7,135 nucleotides of DNA from Methylococcaceae bacterium. GTDB lineage: Bacteria > Pseudomonadota > Gammaproteobacteria > Methylococcales > Methylomonadaceae. A program made the position numbers and the translations under genes. The stretch is taken from the NCBI GenBank assembly GCA_005779525.1, contig SXIZ01000055.1, positions 1 to 7,135 of the forward strand, given 5' to 3'. The notes beneath the pieces were generated by a model. That model saw nothing but the letters and a program-made list of their open reading frames with translations, did no database searches and was not told the origin of the DNA. Positions within the stretch are counted from its first letter, which is position 1; each line of letters starts with the position of its first letter. This document shows, one piece after another, positions 5,464 through 7,135 of the stretch.

Positions 5464-7135
5464 TTAATCAAAGATTAGCGATGCGGTCGCGCGAAGCAAG
5501 AATCGATTACCCTGGATCACCGTATCAGCAAAATTCGAACTGCTCACATAACGTTTATCGAGTAAATTTTCCAACTTAAACTGCAACTCAAACGCCTGCT
5601 GACGATAATTTACAAACATATCGGAACGCACATAGCCAGGCACGCTAAAGCTATTCGCATCGTCCCCTTGGCGCTGAGCGACCAGAAAAGCCCCGGCGCC
5701 CCATTGCAACTTGCCAGGCAAATCTGTGATGGGCAGGGTATATTTGCCCCACACAGTACCGCTATGTTTAGGCGTACTGCGAAAACGGTTACCTTGATAA
5801 CTATCGTGCTGCAAAAACTTTGCAGACAGCCACGAATAATTTGCCACTAATTCCCAATGCTCAGTTAATCGCCCCTGCACATCCAGTTCAAGACCTTGAC
5901 TACGGACTTTGCCATTACTGACTTCATAATCCGGGTCACTCGGATCGCGGGTAGTTAAATTGCTTTGTTGTAACTGATAGATGGCTATATTGGCATGTAA
6001 ACGTTGGTCCAGCGCTGTTGTTTTAATGCCGAGCTCCAATAACTCGCCGCGTTTGGCAGGCAGAAAGTCCGCTTGTTTAGTCATTCCAGAATTGGGTTTG
6101 AAGGACTGACTAAAGCCAAAATAGCCCGCAATGGTTTCGGTGGGGGTCACGCTAAGTCCGGCGTTAAAAGTGAGAGCGTGTTGGTCGGTGAGCAGATTTT
6201 GATTTTGGGTAATCTTAAACAGACTATAACGCATCCCGCCGGTCACATGCCAATAAGGCCCCCAATCCAGCTGATCATGAGCATAAAAACCCAGCTCATG
6301 ACTGTCGCGATCAAAATTTAAAGGCTTAGTGTTGCTTGGTAAAGCATAATTAAAACTCGGGCGGTAAACATCTAATTGAAAACCGTTGATACTGCGCTGG
6401 CTATTAATACGTCCTGCTAAACGCGTATATTCCGTACCTAGCAGTAGATGCTGCTGCGTATTAAATAACGACAGCAAACCTTGCAGCTCCGAGCGAAAAC
6501 TAAATTGATCGTAATGATCATGCAGATCCCGGTAATAGCCACTTAAGGTCGTAGGATTGATAAAAGTATACGAACCAATCAGTAAATCATGACGTTCCAC
6601 ATGAAAATAGTGACTACTTAAATGCAAAGACCACCGCGCTGACAACGGATGTTGTAATGTGCTGCTTAACCGCCAATAATCGCGGTCGGACTGGGCGCGT
6701 GGGTCAACATAGGATTGGTCAAACACCACTTGCTTTTGCGTGTACACATTGTCAAATCGAAACGGCTGGTTTTGGTAACTGTACTCAAAATCTACTTGCA
6801 GCAATGCATCGGGGGCATATTTAAATGTCAGTGACGGCGCAAGTGTGGCCTTATCATTGACTATTTGGGCTCTAAAATCATGGGCTAACTGTCCAGTGGC
6901 GATGATACGATACAAAAGATTCGGGTTTTGGCTGATCGGCCCCGTGCTATCTAACACCAAGCGCCCAAAATCATAATTTCCTCCCGTCAGGCTGACTTTA
7001 TGCTGGGCGATCGCTGAGGGCTGTTTACTAATATAATTCACCACACCCCCGGGATTACCCGCTCCATACAATACTGAAGATTGGCCTTTTAAGATCTCAA
7101 TACGTTCTATCAATGCTAAATCCCGCACTTGATAA
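5464..7135 (-). CDS. TonB-dependent receptor, siderophore type (N-terminus outside window)
   Basis: The frame runs off the right edge, so the signal peptide, TonB box and first half of the plug are missing. The GTG at 7128 is internal (YQVRDLALIERI reads through it). The visible part begins with the end of the plug, including IERIEILKGQSSVLYGAGNP and GGVVNYISKQP, the typical plug signature. The 22-strand outer-membrane barrel follows. Family landmarks include GYFGFSQSFKPNSG, LELGIKTTALDQRLHANIA, VRSQGLELDVQG and, near the end, LENLLDKRYV. The overall pattern is that of ferric-siderophore receptors such as FhuE, FpvA and FoxA; the ligand cannot be read from the sequence. The chain ends in LIFD, with an Asp after the aromatic residue that usually closes such barrels for outer-membrane insertion. 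The M23 lipoprotein gene follows 13 bases downstream. Iron regulation is likely by analogy, but its promoter is not in the window. Confidence 0.9.
   Translation of the reverse strand, partial: YQVRDLALIERIEILKGQSSVLYGAGNPGGVVNYISKQPSAIAQHKVSLTGGNYDFGRLVLDSTGPISQNPNLLYRIIATGQLAHDFRAQIVNDKATLAPSLTFKYAPDALLQVDFEYSYQNQPFRFDNVYTQKQVVFDQSYVDPRAQSDRDYWRLSSTLQHPLSARWSLHLSSHYFHVERHDLLIGSYTFINPTTLSGYYRDLHDHYDQFSFRSELQGLLSLFNTQQHLLLGTEYTRLAGRINSQRSINGFQLDVYRPSFNYALPSNTKPLNFDRDSHELGFYAHDQLDWGPYWHVTGGMRYSLFKITQNQNLLTDQHALTFNAGLSVTPTETIAGYFGFSQSFKPNSGMTKQADFLPAKRGELLELGIKTTALDQRLHANIAIYQLQQSNLTTRDPSDPDYEVSNGKVRSQGLELDVQGRLTEHWELVANYSWLSAKFLQHDSYQGNRFRSTPKHSGTVWGKYTLPITDLPGKLQWGAGAFLVAQRQGDDANSFSVPGYVRSDMFVNYRQQAFELQFKLENLLDKRYVSSSNFADTVIQGNRFLLRATASLIFD

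Noticed and set aside
5668..6321. Plus-strand open frames opposite the TonB receptor
   Set aside because: They are short shadows of a strongly supported receptor gene, without ribosome sites or recognisable domains.

Overview
The window looks like a piece of a gammaproteobacterial-type chromosome. It is Gram-negative: there is an outer-membrane TonB-dependent receptor and a lipobox-bearing M23 peptidase. GC content is moderate (mid-40s percent by eye), leucine is often TTA/TTG, and one intergenic region holds REP-like palindromes with GTCGGGTTA/TAACCCGAC arms. Species cannot be named from this sequence. No rRNA, tRNA, CRISPR array or insertion sequence was seen.

Left part (1-3060, + strand): the window opens inside a gene whose C-terminal domain carries the signature TTRSP motif of the TRSP domain, which is found C-terminal to PRTase_2 phosphoribosyltransferases. 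A complete HAD-superfamily phosphatase overlaps its 3' end. TRSP-PRTase plus HAD is the recognisable tail of the 'ter-associated biosynthetic module', which comparative genomics predicts to make a nucleoside-like metabolite alongside TerD/TerC-type stress genes. The rest of that operon would lie upstream, outside the window. An 82-base gap separates this pair from a 538-residue polytopic membrane protein of the WAEDG type, which resembles GT-C glycosyltransferases and has a soluble C-terminal domain.

Middle (3061-4368): a 239-residue orphan has an N-terminal helix-turn-helix of the phage terminase small-subunit type, an acidic/proline-rich linker and an unrecognised C-terminal domain. It is followed by about 440 bases without a gene. 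That stretch holds two REP-like palindromic elements inside a degenerate 23-base direct repeat. It then holds a perfect inverted repeat enclosing an extended -10 promoter, and a strongly paired leader in front of a small ASCH-domain gene (4369-4704).

Right part (4705-7135, - strand): a TonB-dependent siderophore-type receptor, cut by the window's right edge, is followed 13 bases downstream by an M23 metallopeptidase lipoprotein. The two form a likely operon that converges on the ASCH gene. Two hairpins, without T-tracts, lie at the ASCH stop codon and in the gap between the convergent genes.

The least explained parts are the ter-type PRTase/HAD pair next to an uncharacterised membrane enzyme, the orphan HTH protein, and the control region of the ASCH gene.
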